Of a DNA stretch of 49,802 nt, positions 40,324 through 49,802 are shown in pieces. The translations under genes were made by a program, and so were the position numbers. Origin of the DNA: Leisingera sp. ANG-Vp. GTDB taxonomy: Bacteria; Pseudomonadota; Alphaproteobacteria; Rhodobacterales; Rhodobacteraceae. Location: contig NZ_JWLD01000004.1 of assembly GCF_000813725.1 (NCBI RefSeq), positions 1 through 49,802 on the forward strand, written 5' to 3'. Positions within the stretch are counted from its first letter, which is position 1, and every line of letters begins with the position of its first letter. Under the pieces are notes generated by a model. It saw nothing but the letters and a program-made list of their open reading frames with translations. It was not told the DNA's origin and ran no database searches.

Positions 40324-42447
40324 TCAATCAATCCGCAGGTTAACCCGGTCGGAGCGGCCAGCGCTATCGACAATCACCAGAGAGGAAAAGCCGGGGCCGG
40401 GGCTGGGCACCGGGAACTCGCGGCGGCGCTGGCCGGAGAGAACCGGCAGACCGTCAGCCAGCACCAGGAAGGGCGCGGTGCCGCCGCGCAGTTTCAGGGT
40501 CAGGCTGCCGCCGTCCAGAGCCAGGCGGGCGCCCTCGGGCGGGAAGACCAGTTCGGGCGCTTCAGCGCTGCCGTCAAATGCCGCGCTGCGCGAACGGAAG
40601 CGCTGCAGCGGCGGCGGCAGTTCAGCGGAGCTGACGATCAGCGCTGCGGGCGGCGGCGGCGGCAAAGGTTCCAGCGCGGGCTTCAGACGGCCGAAGGCTT
40701 CGAACAGGACCGGGGCTGCCAGATCGCCGCCGAAGATGCCGGGCACCGGGGTGCCATCGGCGCGGCCCATCCAGATGCCGATCACATGACGCCCGTCCCA
40801 GCCGATGGCCCAGGCGTCGCGGTGGCCGTAGGAGGTACCTGTCTTGTAGGCGATGGTCCCGGCCTTGGCACCTGGAGGCACCGGCAGGCCGCGCAGGATA
40901 TCTCCTACCTGCCAGGCGGCCTCGGCTGACATCACCCGTCCGGCCCGCAGCGGCGGCCCGCCTTGCAGAACCTGCAGGCCCGGCCCCTGCCCGCCTGCGG
41001 CCAGCCCCGCATAAAGCTGCACCAGGTCCTGCAGGCTGATCCCGACACCGCCCAGCGCCAGCGCCAGCCCCGGCGCGCCGCCCGGCAGCCGCGGACCGGC
41101 ACCGCCTGCGCGCATGGCCGCCATCAGCCGCGCCGGGCCCAATTCCTGCGTCAGCTTCACGACAGGGATGTTGAGCGACAGCTGCAGCGCCTCGCGCACC
41201 CGTATGTCTCCGCGGAAGCTATTGTCGAAATTCTGCGGCGCGTAGCCATCGAAATTCACCGGCCCGTCGTGGATCAGCGTTTCCGGATGCGCCAAGCCCT
41301 GGTCGAAGGCGAGCCCGTAGACCAGCGGTTTCAGCGTGGAGCCCGGAGAGCGCACGGCCAGGGTCATGTCCACAAATCCGCGCCGTGCCGTACCGGCATA
41401 ATCTGGCGAGCCGGCCAGGGCCAGCACCTCGCCGGTTTGATGGTCGGCCGCTATCAGCGCAGCCGAGAGCTGCGGGCCGCTGGCACGCACGGCCTCTGCC
41501 AGCAGCTGCTGCATCCGGGATTGCACCGCGCCGTCAATGGTAAGGCGGTGCTGGCGCTTGCCGGGATGGGCTGCGGCCACCCGGTCCGCCAGATGCGGCG
41601 CCAAACGCGGGAAAGCAGCCATGCGGTGCGGCAGCGGAGTGCGGCGTGCAGCCTCGGCGTCTTCAATGGTCAGAACGCCTTGGCGCTGCATCCGCGCCAG
41701 CACCCGGTTGCGGGCGTCCTGCGCGGCCTCTGGGAAGCGGTCAGGACGGCGGCGTTCCGGCGATTGCGGCAAGGCCACCAGCAGCGCAGCCTCTGCCGGC
41801 GTCAGCCGCCCCGGCTCTTTGCCGAACCAGGCATATGCAGCCGCGCGGATGCCCTCTGCCGCGCCGCCATAGGGGGCGTGGGTCAGGTAGAGGGTCAGGA
41901 TCTCATCCTTGCTGAGGCGGCGCTCCAGCGCCAGCGCCACCCGCATCTGGCGCAGCTTGCCGGACCAGCGGCCGGTGCTGCCGTCTTCCAGCAGGCGCGC
42001 CACCTGCATGGTGAGAGTGGAGCCGCCGGAGACCGTGCGGCCGTTCCACAGCGCCTGACCCGCGGCGCGCAGGAGGGCGACGGGGTCGACGCCGGCATGG
42101 GAATGGAACCGCTTGTCCTCGTAGCGCAGCAGCATCTCCAGGAAGCGCGGATCGGTCTGGTCCGGACGGACCGCAAGGCGCCAGAGACCGTCGCCCACAG
42201 GGTAGGCACGCAACAGCCTGCCGTTGCGGTCGAGAACTTCGGTGGAGGTGTCCGCAAGGGTGAGAGGGAGGCTGGTATTGTCGATCCAGCTGTCGAAGCT
42301 GCGCCATGCGGTGAATGCCACGGCAATCAGCAACGCCAAGCTTAGGGCACGGCGGCTCCATCTTTTGCCTGGCCGATGGCCGGACAGCACCCGTCCCTTC
42401 CCGCCGGGCCGGGCGCTGCCCTCAGGTTTTTCCCGCCAGCGTTTCAC
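40324..42447 (-). CDS. pbpC: Penicillin-binding protein 1C
   Basis: A 707-residue bifunctional peptidoglycan synthase. It has an N-terminal anchor (ALSLALLIAVAFTAWRSF) and a glycosyltransferase domain with YEDKRFHSHAGVDPVALLRA and GGSTLTMQVARLL. The transpeptidase has the SxxK box in SPGSTLKPLVYG, SLN, and YKTGTSYGHRDAWAIGW. A C-terminal PBP1C-type domain follows. It starts at GTG 42447, overlapping the a2m stop by four bases. PbpC paired with alpha-2-macroglobulin is a known arrangement, thought to repair the wall while the macroglobulin traps attacking proteases. Confidence 0.95.
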   Translation of the reverse strand: MKRWREKPEGSARPGGKGRVLSGHRPGKRWSRRALSLALLIAVAFTAWRSFDSWIDNTSLPLTLADTSTEVLDRNGRLLRAYPVGDGLWRLAVRPDQTDPRFLEMLLRYEDKRFHSHAGVDPVALLRAAGQALWNGRTVSGGSTLTMQVARLLEDGSTGRWSGKLRQMRVALALERRLSKDEILTLYLTHAPYGGAAEGIRAAAYAWFGKEPGRLTPAEAALLVALPQSPERRRPDRFPEAAQDARNRVLARMQRQGVLTIEDAEAARRTPLPHRMAAFPRLAPHLADRVAAAHPGKRQHRLTIDGAVQSRMQQLLAEAVRASGPQLSAALIAADHQTGEVLALAGSPDYAGTARRGFVDMTLAVRSPGSTLKPLVYGLAFDQGLAHPETLIHDGPVNFDGYAPQNFDNSFRGDIRVREALQLSLNIPVVKLTQELGPARLMAAMRAGGAGPRLPGGAPGLALALGGVGISLQDLVQLYAGLAAGGQGPGLQVLQGGPPLRAGRVMSAEAAWQVGDILRGLPVPPGAKAGTIAYKTGTSYGHRDAWAIGWDGRHVIGIWMGRADGTPVPGIFGGDLAAPVLFEAFGRLKPALEPLPPPPPAALIVSSAELPPPLQRFRSRSAAFDGSAEAPELVFPPEGARLALDGGSLTLKLRGGTAPFLVLADGLPVLSGQRRREFPVPSPGPGFSSLVIVDSAGRSDRVNLRID

Positions 42448-45400
42448 TGTACAACCACGCGCCCCGTTGCTGTGCGGGCGCGGTAGGCGGGCCGGTACAT
42501 GTCCTCGACCGAGGCTGCCGGATGGTGGAAACTGCCCGGTGTCACCGCTCGGGCGATATAGGCCAGCGTCACCGGCGCGCCGCCGCGCACATCCACTGCG
42601 GCCAGGAAACGGTCGCTGCGGAACTCGGCGTGACCGGCCTCGGCCAGGTTCAGCCAGTCCAGATCACGCAGATCGCCGGAGCGCAGCATGTTGGGATTGT
42701 CGATCTCAAACCCTGCGGGCAGCGGGTCGTTGACCATCAGCCGGGCGCCGGTTTTCTCATGCGGGCGAACCTGCAGAACGGTGACAAAGCGCATACCAGC
42801 CTGCACCGCCTGGATATCCAGCGGCTGGCCTTCCAGCGAGAAATAGCTGCGGTCGATTGTGTAGCCGAAGCCTCCCGCGGCAGGTGCAGCTTCGGGCACG
42901 CCCAGCGTGGTCAGGGTGATCTCAGCCGTGCGCCCGCTGGCGGCGGTCAGGGCCAGCTCCGGTGTTTCCAGCCCGCCTGCTGCCTGCACAAAAGGCCCCT
43001 CCACCGGCTGGCCGTTGACCAGCAGGCCCGAATCCTCGGGCCGCTGCGCCAGGGCGTGGGCCGCCATCAGGGTCCAGGCGGCTTCCTGGGTGGAGCGGCG
43101 GCTGGAGGCCTGCACGATCCGGGCCGACAGGCTGCTGCGGTCCACCACCTCCGAACCGGCCTCGGCCGCCAGCGCCAAAACACCGGCGGTGTCGCGCAGG
43201 GCGGTGCCGAAGTCGGCGCGCCACAGGGCGGTGTCCTCGCGGCCTCCTTTCAGCATCTGCGCGGCGCGGGCGAACATCCGGTCGGCGCGGCGCTGGTCGC
43301 CATAGGCCGCCAGTGCCGCCCCCAGCTGGGCGGCAGCAAGCGGGGTGGCAAAGGCCTTGCCCTTCACATCGGCGTAATAGCGCAGATCACCCATTTGCGC
43401 GGCGCCTTCGCGGGCCAGCACCAGGAGCGCATAGGCGATCTCCTCGCCGCCCTTGTCGAAGTCGGGGGCATAGTTGATGCGGTTGCGCAGGTTGTCCATC
43501 GCCTGGGCGAAGGCCTGCTGCGGCACCTCATAGCCTTGCGCGCGGGCGCGGCTCAGGAAGTCGCTGGCATAGGCATCCAGCCAGAACTCGCCGCTGTCGG
43601 CCCGCCACATGCCAAAGGCACCGCTGGGCGCCTGCCGGGTCAGCACCTTGCGGATAGCGGCGTTGATCCGTTTGTCCACTGCCGGGCCATCGCCCAGCCC
43701 CGCCGCACCGGCAACGCTGCTGAGGTAGAGGAGCGGCAGCGCCTTGGAGGTCACCTGCTCGGTGCAGCCGTAGGGGTACTGGTCGAGGTCAGCGAGCAGC
43801 CCCGGCACATCGAACTTGGCCAGCGGACCGGAGGAGATGGTTGCACGGGCGGTGCCGGGACGCAGGCCGGTGAAGACCTCTCCGTTGAACAGGAAGGTGT
43901 CGCCGCCCGCCAGAGTGAAGCGGCGGGTCTGCGCCACCACCGGATCATTGGCCCGCACTGGCAGGCGGAGGTCCTGGCGCAACTCCTGCCCGTCCGGGGT
44001 GATGAGGGTGAGGGTCAGCTGGTGGTCGCCAACGGTTTCCGCAGAGACCGGCAGCTCCAGCACCGCCTTGCCTTTTTCCGCCAGGGTAACAGCGGCAGGG
44101 AGGCTGCCCAGCGAAAGGCCGCCGCCGGTGCTGGCCGTCAGCGCCATGTCTCCTGCCGGACCGTCGGCGTGCACGATTTCTATGCGGGCGCGGCTGACAT
44201 CGCCTGGTGCCAGGAAGCGCGGCAGCGACGCAGTAACCACCACCGGGTCGCGTACCAGCATGTCGGCTTCCGCCTGGCCCACGGCTTTGCCCGACCAGGC
44301 CACCGCCATCAGCCTCACCGTTCCGTTGAAGGCCGGCAGGTTCAGGGGGAATTCCGCCTCGCCGTTTTCGTCCACGCGCAGTGGGCCTGAGAACAGCGCA
44401 ACCAGGTCCTGGGTGGGCGGCGGCGACTGCATCTTGAGACCGCTGTCCGCATCGCCGCCGGAGCGGATCCTTCCCATGGCGCCATTGCCGGGATCAATCA
44501 GCCGGCCGTAGACATCGCGCAGCTCCATGCCGAGGCGGCGCTGGCCATAGTAATGCGTGCTGGGGTCCGGGCTGTCGAAACCGGTGAGATTGAGGATGCC
44601 GAGGTCAACCGCTGCAACGGTGAGCCAGACTTCTTCGCCTTCGTCCGCACCATCAACGCGGAGCTTCGCCACCTGGGTGCCGCGCGGGCGGGCCACGTCC
44701 GGCACATCAATCGCAACCTGCAGCTGCTGGCCCGGCTGTGTTACAGCGGCATGGGCCAGGCCGAGAGCGCGCAGCGGGCTGCGGCCTTCTTTGCCTGCCA
44801 CAGGCTGGATCACCGTTGCGGTCACATAGGCACCGCTGCCCCAGTCCTGCGTCACGTCCAGCGGGATCACGGTTTCGCCCGCGGGCACGTCAACCGCCAT
44901 CCGGTGGATCAGCCGGTTCGAAACCACCGAGACCAGCGCCGTGCCTGCGGCCTGCGGCACGATGCGCAGGCGGGCGGTGTCGCCGGGAGTGTAGTTTTCG
45001 CGGTCCAGCGACAGCTCCAGCCGGGCCGGCGTGTCCTGGCTGCCAGCGGGCGCGTACCAGCCGGCGTAGAAGTCCAGCGCCGCGGAGGCATAGCTGCCGT
45101 CGAGGCGTTCCACCACCAGCTCATAGCGGCCCCACTCAACCGGTTGCGACAGCGGCAGGGGATCGCTGCCCAGCTGCGCCTCGCCCGTTGCAATGCGGGT
45201 CCGGCGGGTGACCGGCTCCCAGTTCCAATTGCCGTAAAGCTGATACCACTGGTAGCGGGTCTCAACCCGGTTCAGCGTCCACTTCACCCGCATCGGCATC
45301 GGCGTAAAGTCCGGCGCCAGGGCGATCATCTCAAAGCCGGCCTCCGCACCTTCGGCGGCCACCTCGTCAAACAGCGGCTTGATGCCGATTACGGGGCCTG

Positions 45401-47888
45401 CGGGTTTCACCGGCAGCTCAAGGCTGCGTTCCACAGGCCGCGCGGCGCCATCGGCAACGCGGGTGGTCAGCGCAGCAAGCAGCGGTTTGCCTTCGGCCGG
45501 GATGGTGTCCGGCAGGCCGGCCGGGAAGGCCGCATGGCCATCGGCACCGGTTTCCTGCCCGCCGAAATAGGCGGTTTGGGCTGAGGAAGGTTCATCATAG
45601 CGGCCGAACTGGAAACCCGGCCATTGCTCCAGAGTGCTGGCAGCGGTGAGACGGATATCGCCTTCCACTTTAAGCCCGGCCCCCGGCGCACCGAACAGGT
45701 AATCCGCTTGCAGGCTGATCTGCGCGGCACCGCCGGGCTGGAGGCTGTCTGCATTGGCAACATCTTGGTCAAAGTCGATGCGTTCCGGCAGGAAATCCTC
45801 GACCAGGATCTGGCGGGAGGCCAGAGCGGGTGCTTTCAGGTCGCTTTTGATCTCGATCCGCCAGGTGCCGCGCGGGGCGGCGGGGCCGGTCGCAAGTGCA
45901 AAGACATGGCCGCCCTTTTGACCGGCGGCGGAGGTCTGGCGGGTGTATTCCACCCCGTCCGGGCGCAAGAGGACCGCGGTCAGCGGCAGACCGTCGATGG
46001 CCTGGGCCCTGCTGTCGCGGGCCAGCGCGGTCACATGCACGGTTTCGCCGGCACGGAAGGCGCCGCGGGTGGTGGCCAGGAAGACATCCACCGGACCTGG
46101 CGCAGCACGGCCGGCAACGCCGCGGTCGGAGAGGTCGAAGGCCGCGTCGGTCAGTGGCAGGAAGGTGAAATCATCCGCTCCGGCCTGCGCGGTGATCAGC
46201 GCGGGCGCACCGCCGCCGGAGCCGCGGATCAGGCCGGGGGCAAAGCGGACGTAGCCGCTGGCGTCGCTGGTTTCCGTGGCCAGAACTTCGTTGGCGGCAG
46301 AGATCAGGCGGACCTCGGCGCCTGCATGGGGCGTGGCATCCGCCAGCCCCTGCACCTGCACATGCAGCCCGTCGCTGCCGGACATGGTGCTGAGGCCAAG
46401 GCCGGTCATCACAAACCACTGCGTGGCGCCGGCATCATCATAGGGATCGGCGCCCGGCACCCGCGCAGTCAGCGCGTAAAGTCCCGGCTTTTGCCCTGAC
46501 AGAGCCTGGTCCAGCGGCAGGCGGCTGGTCATGGCCTGGTTGAGGAACGTGTCCACTTCGGCGCTGCCCTGCCAGATCTCTTCAGCAATATCGGAGGCAA
46601 AGTGCTCATCCTCCCAATGGGAGAGCGGCTTGGCAAAATACCCCTCCTGCAGGGTGCGCAGCACATTGCGGCTGCTGACCCGGCGCAGCCGCAGGTCCAG
46701 CTCCGTCAGGTTCACCGTCTCCACCGGCAGCGCGGCTTCACCGCCCGCGGGCAGCACATAAGCCCGGCCCGGGAAGCGGACCAGCGGAGAGCGGTCGCGC
46801 ACGTAATGGGTCAGCTCCACATCCTTGTAGAGCTGCTCGCCGCTGGCCGCAGGCAGGCCGCGGCGCAGGGTCAGGCGGTAGCGCTGGCCGTGCTCCACCC
46901 CGTCAAAACACAGCTGCCGCCCGGAGGCGCTGACCGCCAGGCCGCCCTGCGGCAAACGGACATAGTTTTCGTAGTCCGTGCCAGCCTGTTCCAGATTTTC
47001 GGAGAACTCGGCGCAGATCCGCGGTGCGGCACTGTCGCTTTCTACGGTGGAGCCGGTGACCCGGAAGCCGTATTTGGCAATGGCATCGTCCAGCCTTCCG
47101 GCCGGGACAGCCCCCGGCGCAAGATCTTCGGCCAGGCGCAGCAGCGGGATCATGCTGCGCCCCTGCCCGCGGGCTTCCTGCGCATCGGCGGCAGCAGCCA
47201 GTGCAGCAGCCTGTTCCGCAGGATCATCGGCCCGCAGGTAGCTGTTGAGGGCCGCAAGATAAGCCTCCTGCCGGAACCGGCGCTGCTGCCGGCTGCTGCT
47301 GCGCTCCTTGGAGGCGCGCAGGAGGTAATCCGAGAAACGGGTCCAGTCGCGCGCTGAATCGGTCAATACCACCGCCTGCCCCATCCAGCGCAGGGCAGCA
47401 AGCGGATCGCCTGCGCGAATCAAAGAGCGGGCCGCCGCAACAGCCTCTGCCGCGTCATTGGCCGCCAGCGGATATTCGAGCCCCAGCGACCGGGACAGAT
47501 CCACCGCCCGCTGCAGGTCCTGCGTCCCGATGGCCGTAAGCCGGCCGGCACGCTCCTGTGCTGCGGCCGCAAGCCCGGCAGGCGCCGGCTGCTTCACCGC
47601 GGAAAGCGCACCTTCGTAAGGACTGGGCTCCTGCAGCACCGATTTCGGGAAACAAGCGTTGGAGCGCTGGTTAAACACAAAACCAGTGCACTCGGCCTGC
47701 GCCGAACAGGCCCGCGCACAGGCGGCCTGATCGGTGTCGAACAGCGGCTGCAGGTCGGATCCGAAGAAATCTGTGTTGGCAAAAGACTGATAGCGGAACT
47801 CCGGCACCGCCGGCCCTGCACGAACGGCGGAAAAGGAAATCAGAAGTCCAAGGCAGAAAATGGAAAAACAGGCAAAAAGACGCGGCAT
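42444..47888 (-). CDS. Bacterial alpha-2-macroglobulin with N-terminal PAN domain
   Basis: A 1814-residue exported alpha-2-macroglobulin (YfhM class). It has a signal peptide (MPRLFACFSIFCLGLLISFS..VRA) without a lipobox, then a PAN/Apple-like domain with Cys57, 61, 67 and 79. A long run of macroglobulin domains includes the bait region. The thioester site PYGCTEQV has Cys1375 and Gln two residues after Glu intact, followed by the alpha-toroid. It traps proteases by covalent capture. GGAGGG sits before ATG 47888; a TTG at 47900 is unlikely. First gene of a2m-pbpC-hydratase. E. coli YfhM is a lipoprotein, so here the protein may be soluble or held by its PAN domain. Confidence 0.93.
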   Translation of the reverse strand: MPRLFACFSIFCLGLLISFSAVRAGPAVPEFRYQSFANTDFFGSDLQPLFDTDQAACARACSAQAECTGFVFNQRSNACFPKSVLQEPSPYEGALSAVKQPAPAGLAAAAQERAGRLTAIGTQDLQRAVDLSRSLGLEYPLAANDAAEAVAAARSLIRAGDPLAALRWMGQAVVLTDSARDWTRFSDYLLRASKERSSSRQQRRFRQEAYLAALNSYLRADDPAEQAAALAAAADAQEARGQGRSMIPLLRLAEDLAPGAVPAGRLDDAIAKYGFRVTGSTVESDSAAPRICAEFSENLEQAGTDYENYVRLPQGGLAVSASGRQLCFDGVEHGQRYRLTLRRGLPAASGEQLYKDVELTHYVRDRSPLVRFPGRAYVLPAGGEAALPVETVNLTELDLRLRRVSSRNVLRTLQEGYFAKPLSHWEDEHFASDIAEEIWQGSAEVDTFLNQAMTSRLPLDQALSGQKPGLYALTARVPGADPYDDAGATQWFVMTGLGLSTMSGSDGLHVQVQGLADATPHAGAEVRLISAANEVLATETSDASGYVRFAPGLIRGSGGGAPALITAQAGADDFTFLPLTDAAFDLSDRGVAGRAAPGPVDVFLATTRGAFRAGETVHVTALARDSRAQAIDGLPLTAVLLRPDGVEYTRQTSAAGQKGGHVFALATGPAAPRGTWRIEIKSDLKAPALASRQILVEDFLPERIDFDQDVANADSLQPGGAAQISLQADYLFGAPGAGLKVEGDIRLTAASTLEQWPGFQFGRYDEPSSAQTAYFGGQETGADGHAAFPAGLPDTIPAEGKPLLAALTTRVADGAARPVERSLELPVKPAGPVIGIKPLFDEVAAEGAEAGFEMIALAPDFTPMPMRVKWTLNRVETRYQWYQLYGNWNWEPVTRRTRIATGEAQLGSDPLPLSQPVEWGRYELVVERLDGSYASAALDFYAGWYAPAGSQDTPARLELSLDRENYTPGDTARLRIVPQAAGTALVSVVSNRLIHRMAVDVPAGETVIPLDVTQDWGSGAYVTATVIQPVAGKEGRSPLRALGLAHAAVTQPGQQLQVAIDVPDVARPRGTQVAKLRVDGADEGEEVWLTVAAVDLGILNLTGFDSPDPSTHYYGQRRLGMELRDVYGRLIDPGNGAMGRIRSGGDADSGLKMQSPPPTQDLVALFSGPLRVDENGEAEFPLNLPAFNGTVRLMAVAWSGKAVGQAEADMLVRDPVVVTASLPRFLAPGDVSRARIEIVHADGPAGDMALTASTGGGLSLGSLPAAVTLAEKGKAVLELPVSAETVGDHQLTLTLITPDGQELRQDLRLPVRANDPVVAQTRRFTLAGGDTFLFNGEVFTGLRPGTARATISSGPLAKFDVPGLLADLDQYPYGCTEQVTSKALPLLYLSSVAGAAGLGDGPAVDKRINAAIRKVLTRQAPSGAFGMWRADSGEFWLDAYASDFLSRARAQGYEVPQQAFAQAMDNLRNRINYAPDFDKGGEEIAYALLVLAREGAAQMGDLRYYADVKGKAFATPLAAAQLGAALAAYGDQRRADRMFARAAQMLKGGREDTALWRADFGTALRDTAGVLALAAEAGSEVVDRSSLSARIVQASSRRSTQEAAWTLMAAHALAQRPEDSGLLVNGQPVEGPFVQAAGGLETPELALTAASGRTAEITLTTLGVPEAAPAAGGFGYTIDRSYFSLEGQPLDIQAVQAGMRFVTVLQVRPHEKTGARLMVNDPLPAGFEIDNPNMLRSGDLRDLDWLNLAEAGHAEFRSDRFLAAVDVRGGAPVTLAYIARAVTPGSFHHPAASVEDMYRPAYRARTATGRVVVQ

Positions 47889-47951
47889 GGCACCCTCCAA
47901 TACTGGGTGCAGGCTGGCACGGGCTTAACGTCATAGCAAGATTCCACCGCG

Positions 47952-48015
47952 TAACACGATAGGAGCAGCCCTGCTGCCGCATGCGTGCGGAAATTGCCGC
48001 GCGCTGTTCGTGTTA
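47952..48015. promoter_or_regulatory. Spaced inverted repeat in the a2m/kinase divergent region
   Basis: TAACACGA (47952-47959) and TCGTGTTA (48008-48015) are exact complements 48 bases apart, flanking the centre of the 150-bp region between the two start codons. It could be a looped or dual operator; no protein is known for it. Confidence 0.3.
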
Positions 48016-48038
48016 TCGTATTGCCGGAGTTCGCAGGG

Positions 48039-49802
48039 ATGAGCCTTGCAGAGAAATTAGCGGAAGAAAGGCGGGCCCGGCTGGCCGCCGAACGGCTGCT
48101 TGAGCTGAAGCAGGCCGAGCTTTCCGCCGCCAACCGCAAACTTGGCCGCCATGCGCTGGCCTTGACCAAGCAGATCGGCCAGACCCAGGCCGAGGTGGCC
48201 ACCGTCCGCGACGAAAACGAAAAGGTCAAATCCGACCTCAACACCGCCAATGAGAAAATCGAAACCGCGGAACGGCGGCTGTGGCATTCGATCCAGGCGT
48301 TCCAGGACGGGTTTGCCTTCTTTGATTCCGACGGCACCCTGATCGGCGCCAATACGGCGTATCTCAATATTTTCGACGGGCTGGAGGAAGTCACACCCGG
48401 CATCTCCTATATGCGCATCCTGCAGCTGCTGACCGATGAGGGCCTGATCAATACCGGCGATATGAGCCCGCAGGACTGGCAGACCATGATGACCGAACGC
48501 TGGCAGCTGCCGGCGCCGGAGCCAGTCGACATCCAGCTATGGGATGAGCGCTATTTGCGGCTGATGGACCAGCGCGGCCATGGCGGCGACGTGGTGTCGC
48601 TGGCGCTCGATATCACTTCAACGGTGCGCTACGAAAAGGAGCTGCGCGATTCCCGCGCCCGCGCCGAGGCCGCCAACCGTGCCAAATCCGCCTTCCTCGC
48701 CAATATGAGCCACGAGATCCGCACGCCGATGAACGGGGTGGTGGGCATGGCCGAGCTGTTGAGCGATACTGAGCTGGACGAAGAGCAGCGCCTCTACGCC
48801 AACACCATCAAGAACTCGGGCGAGGCGCTGCTGGTCATCATCAATGACGTTCTCGACTACTCCAAGATCGAGGCCGACAAGCTGGAGCTGCACCCCGAAC
48901 CCTTTGACCTGGAGCGCAGCCTGCATGAGGTGGTGATGCTGCTGCAGCCTTCTGCACGGGACAAGGGGCTGGCGCTGCTGGTGGATTACGACCTGTTCCT
49001 GCCGACCAAATTCGTGGGCGACCCGGGCCGCATCCGGCAAGTGCTGACCAATCTGGCCGGAAACGCGGTGAAATTCACCAAGGAGGGCCACGTGACCTTG
49101 CGGGTGACCGGCATCTCCTCGCCGGACGACATGCAATGCGCGGTGCATGTCACCATCGAGGACACCGGCATCGGCATCCCGGAAGAGAAGATTGAGCATA
49201 TCTTCGGTGAATTCAATCAGGTCGAGGACGAGCGCAACCGCAAGTTCGAAGGCACCGGGCTGGGGCTGGCGATCTCGAAGCGGCTGATCGAGATGATGGG
49301 CGGCGAAATCTGGGTCGACAGCGAGGAAGGCAAAGGGTCCTGTTTCGGGTTCCGCCTGCCGCTGCCGATGGAACGCGTCCCGGAGCAGCCCGCGCCGCAG
49401 CTGCCGAGCACGCTGCGCCATGTGCTGCTGGTGGATGACGTGCCGCTCAACTGCGAGATCCTGCAGAAGCATCTCCTGATGCTGGGCATTCAAGTGAGCA
49501 CCGCAGACTCCGCAGCCGCTGCGCTGGCAGCAATGCGGCCGGAGATCAATCTGATCATCAGCAGCCACAGCCTGCCGGCCCTGGATGGCGTTCAACTGGC
49601 CAAGGATCTCAAGGCCGGTCCCTGGAGCGGGGTGCCGGTGCTGCTGCTGAATTCCGGCCCGCAGGCCGCCAATGACCCAGAAATCCGCCAGCTTGTGAAC
49701 GGGGTGCTGCAGAACCCTGCGCCGCGGGATGATCTGTTCCGCCAGCTGGCTAAGCTGGGCACCAGCCCTGCCGGAACCGAGGCCGAGACCGAGACCGAGA
49801 CC
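48039..49802 (+). CDS. Hybrid sensor histidine kinase (3' partial)
   Basis: At least 588 residues, cut by the window end. An N-terminal coiled coil (about 1-82) is followed by a PAS domain ([20 protein letters not shown]) and the histidine kinase: H-box [15 protein letters not shown] (His225), N-box [12 protein letters not shown]1 [11 protein letters not shown] and G2 [14 protein letters not shown]. Then a receiver domain at about 460-570 keeps the acidic pair (VDD) but has Ser509 where the phosphoacceptor Asp should be and Asn559 in place of the Lys. No membrane helices, so it is cytosolic. A GAGACC-repeat Glu-Thr linker begins at 49785, so a second receiver or Hpt domain probably follows. 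GGAG at 48026 serves ATG 48039. Confidence 0.92.
   Translation, partial: MSLAEKLAEERRARLAAERLLELKQAELSAANRKLGRHALALTKQIGQTQAEVATVRDENEKVKSDLNTANEKIETAERRLWHSIQAFQDGFAFFDSDGTLIGANTAYLNIFDGLEEVTPGISYMRILQLLTDEGLINTGDMSPQDWQTMMTERWQLPAPEPVDIQLWDERYLRLMDQRGHGGDVVSLALDITSTVRYEKELRDSRARAEAANRAKSAFLANMSHEIRTPMNGVVGMAELLSDTELDEEQRLYANTIKNSGEALLVIINDVLDYSKIEADKLELHPEPFDLERSLHEVVMLLQPSARDKGLALLVDYDLFLPTKFVGDPGRIRQVLTNLAGNAVKFTKEGHVTLRVTGISSPDDMQCAVHVTIEDTGIGIPEEKIEHIFGEFNQVEDERNRKFEGTGLGLAISKRLIEMMGGEIWVDSEEGKGSCFGFRLPLPMERVPEQPAPQLPSTLRHVLLVDDVPLNCEILQKHLLMLGIQVSTADSAAAALAAMRPEINLIISSHSLPALDGVQLAKDLKAGPWSGVPVLLLNSGPQAANDPEIRQLVNGVLQNPAPRDDLFRQLAKLGTSPAGTEAETETET
49785..49802 (+). repeat. GAGACC tandem repeat at the window end
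   Basis: Three exact GAGACC units (and one GAGGCC before them) encoding a Glu-Thr linker in the kinase. The repeat runs off the window, so its length is unknown. Confidence 0.7.

Noticed and set aside
48618-49595. 325-codon open frame on the minus strand
   Set aside because: Antisense to the hybrid kinase, which has clear H, N and G boxes in the + frame.
1-49802. tRNA, rRNA, CRISPR array, IS element or prophage
   Set aside because: I looked for the T-loop motif, regular direct repeats with spacers, transposase motifs and phage structural genes and saw none.

Overview
This is a gene-dense chromosomal stretch from a GC-rich alphaproteobacterium. The best fit is the Roseobacter group of Rhodobacteraceae (Leisingera/Phaeobacter/Ruegeria-like). 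The reasons are the DUF6478 protein, the gpmI-envC-ctpA and accD-folC gene orders, ATGA/GTGA gene overlaps, and short structured elements after many stop codons. I see no tRNA, rRNA, insertion sequence, phage gene or CRISPR array. Most genes are ordinary core or lineage-core genes; the interest lies in a few accessory pieces and in the intergenic DNA.

Layout. 91-2593: a HAD phosphatase-like enzyme, an ornithine-cyclodeaminase-family reductase and an alpha/beta hydrolase on the + strand. 2698-3936: MFS transporter (-). 4130-5200: zapE (+). 5349-8635: CPBP protease, accD and folC (-). 8791-10860: a lipoprotein, a DUF6478 protein and a small partner (+). 10864-13392: ada, a PEP-mutase-family lyase and a LysE exporter (-). 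13836-17822: gpmI, an EnvC-like amidase activator and the CtpA protease (-), closed by a strong terminator. 17980-18650: a two-gene operon with a ribbon-helix-helix-like regulator and a near-perfect operator palindrome. 18765-21701: a short, solitary error-prone polymerase DnaE2. 21926-29246: small accessory genes, an orphan ABC ATPase, a zinc-finger protein, a DUF2459 protein, a flavodoxin-like protein, a lipoprotein and polA. 29560-32521: a DUF2798 protein, hydroxypyruvate isomerase, a DMT exporter and a DUF1285 protein.

32574-39303 is a MoxR operon: an AAA+ ATPase, a DUF58 protein and two large membrane proteins with BatA/DUF4159/GATase-like parts. It probably forms an envelope-linked chaperone machine. 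39451-47888 (-) is an operon of a PAN-domain alpha-2-macroglobulin, PBP1C and an exported hydratase-family protein. This is a periplasmic anti-protease coupled to peptidoglycan repair. Divergent from it, 48039 to the window end encodes a hybrid sensor kinase whose first receiver domain has lost its phosphoacceptor.

The most unusual signal is intergenic. Four copies of a three-hairpin element (GCGCCGC stem, GCCCAAC linker, variable middle stem, GGCGGG stem) occur at 5267, 21764, 29251 and 29474. In three copies it lies 4-14 bases after a stop codon. The middle stem changes sequence between copies but keeps its pairing. A second family, with core GTATTT then GGACCAGAAAGAAGC or a similar sequence, occurs four times at or just after gene 3' ends. 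In two of those copies it contains the stop codon itself. A third multi-stem structure sits between two convergent genes at 31797-31899.
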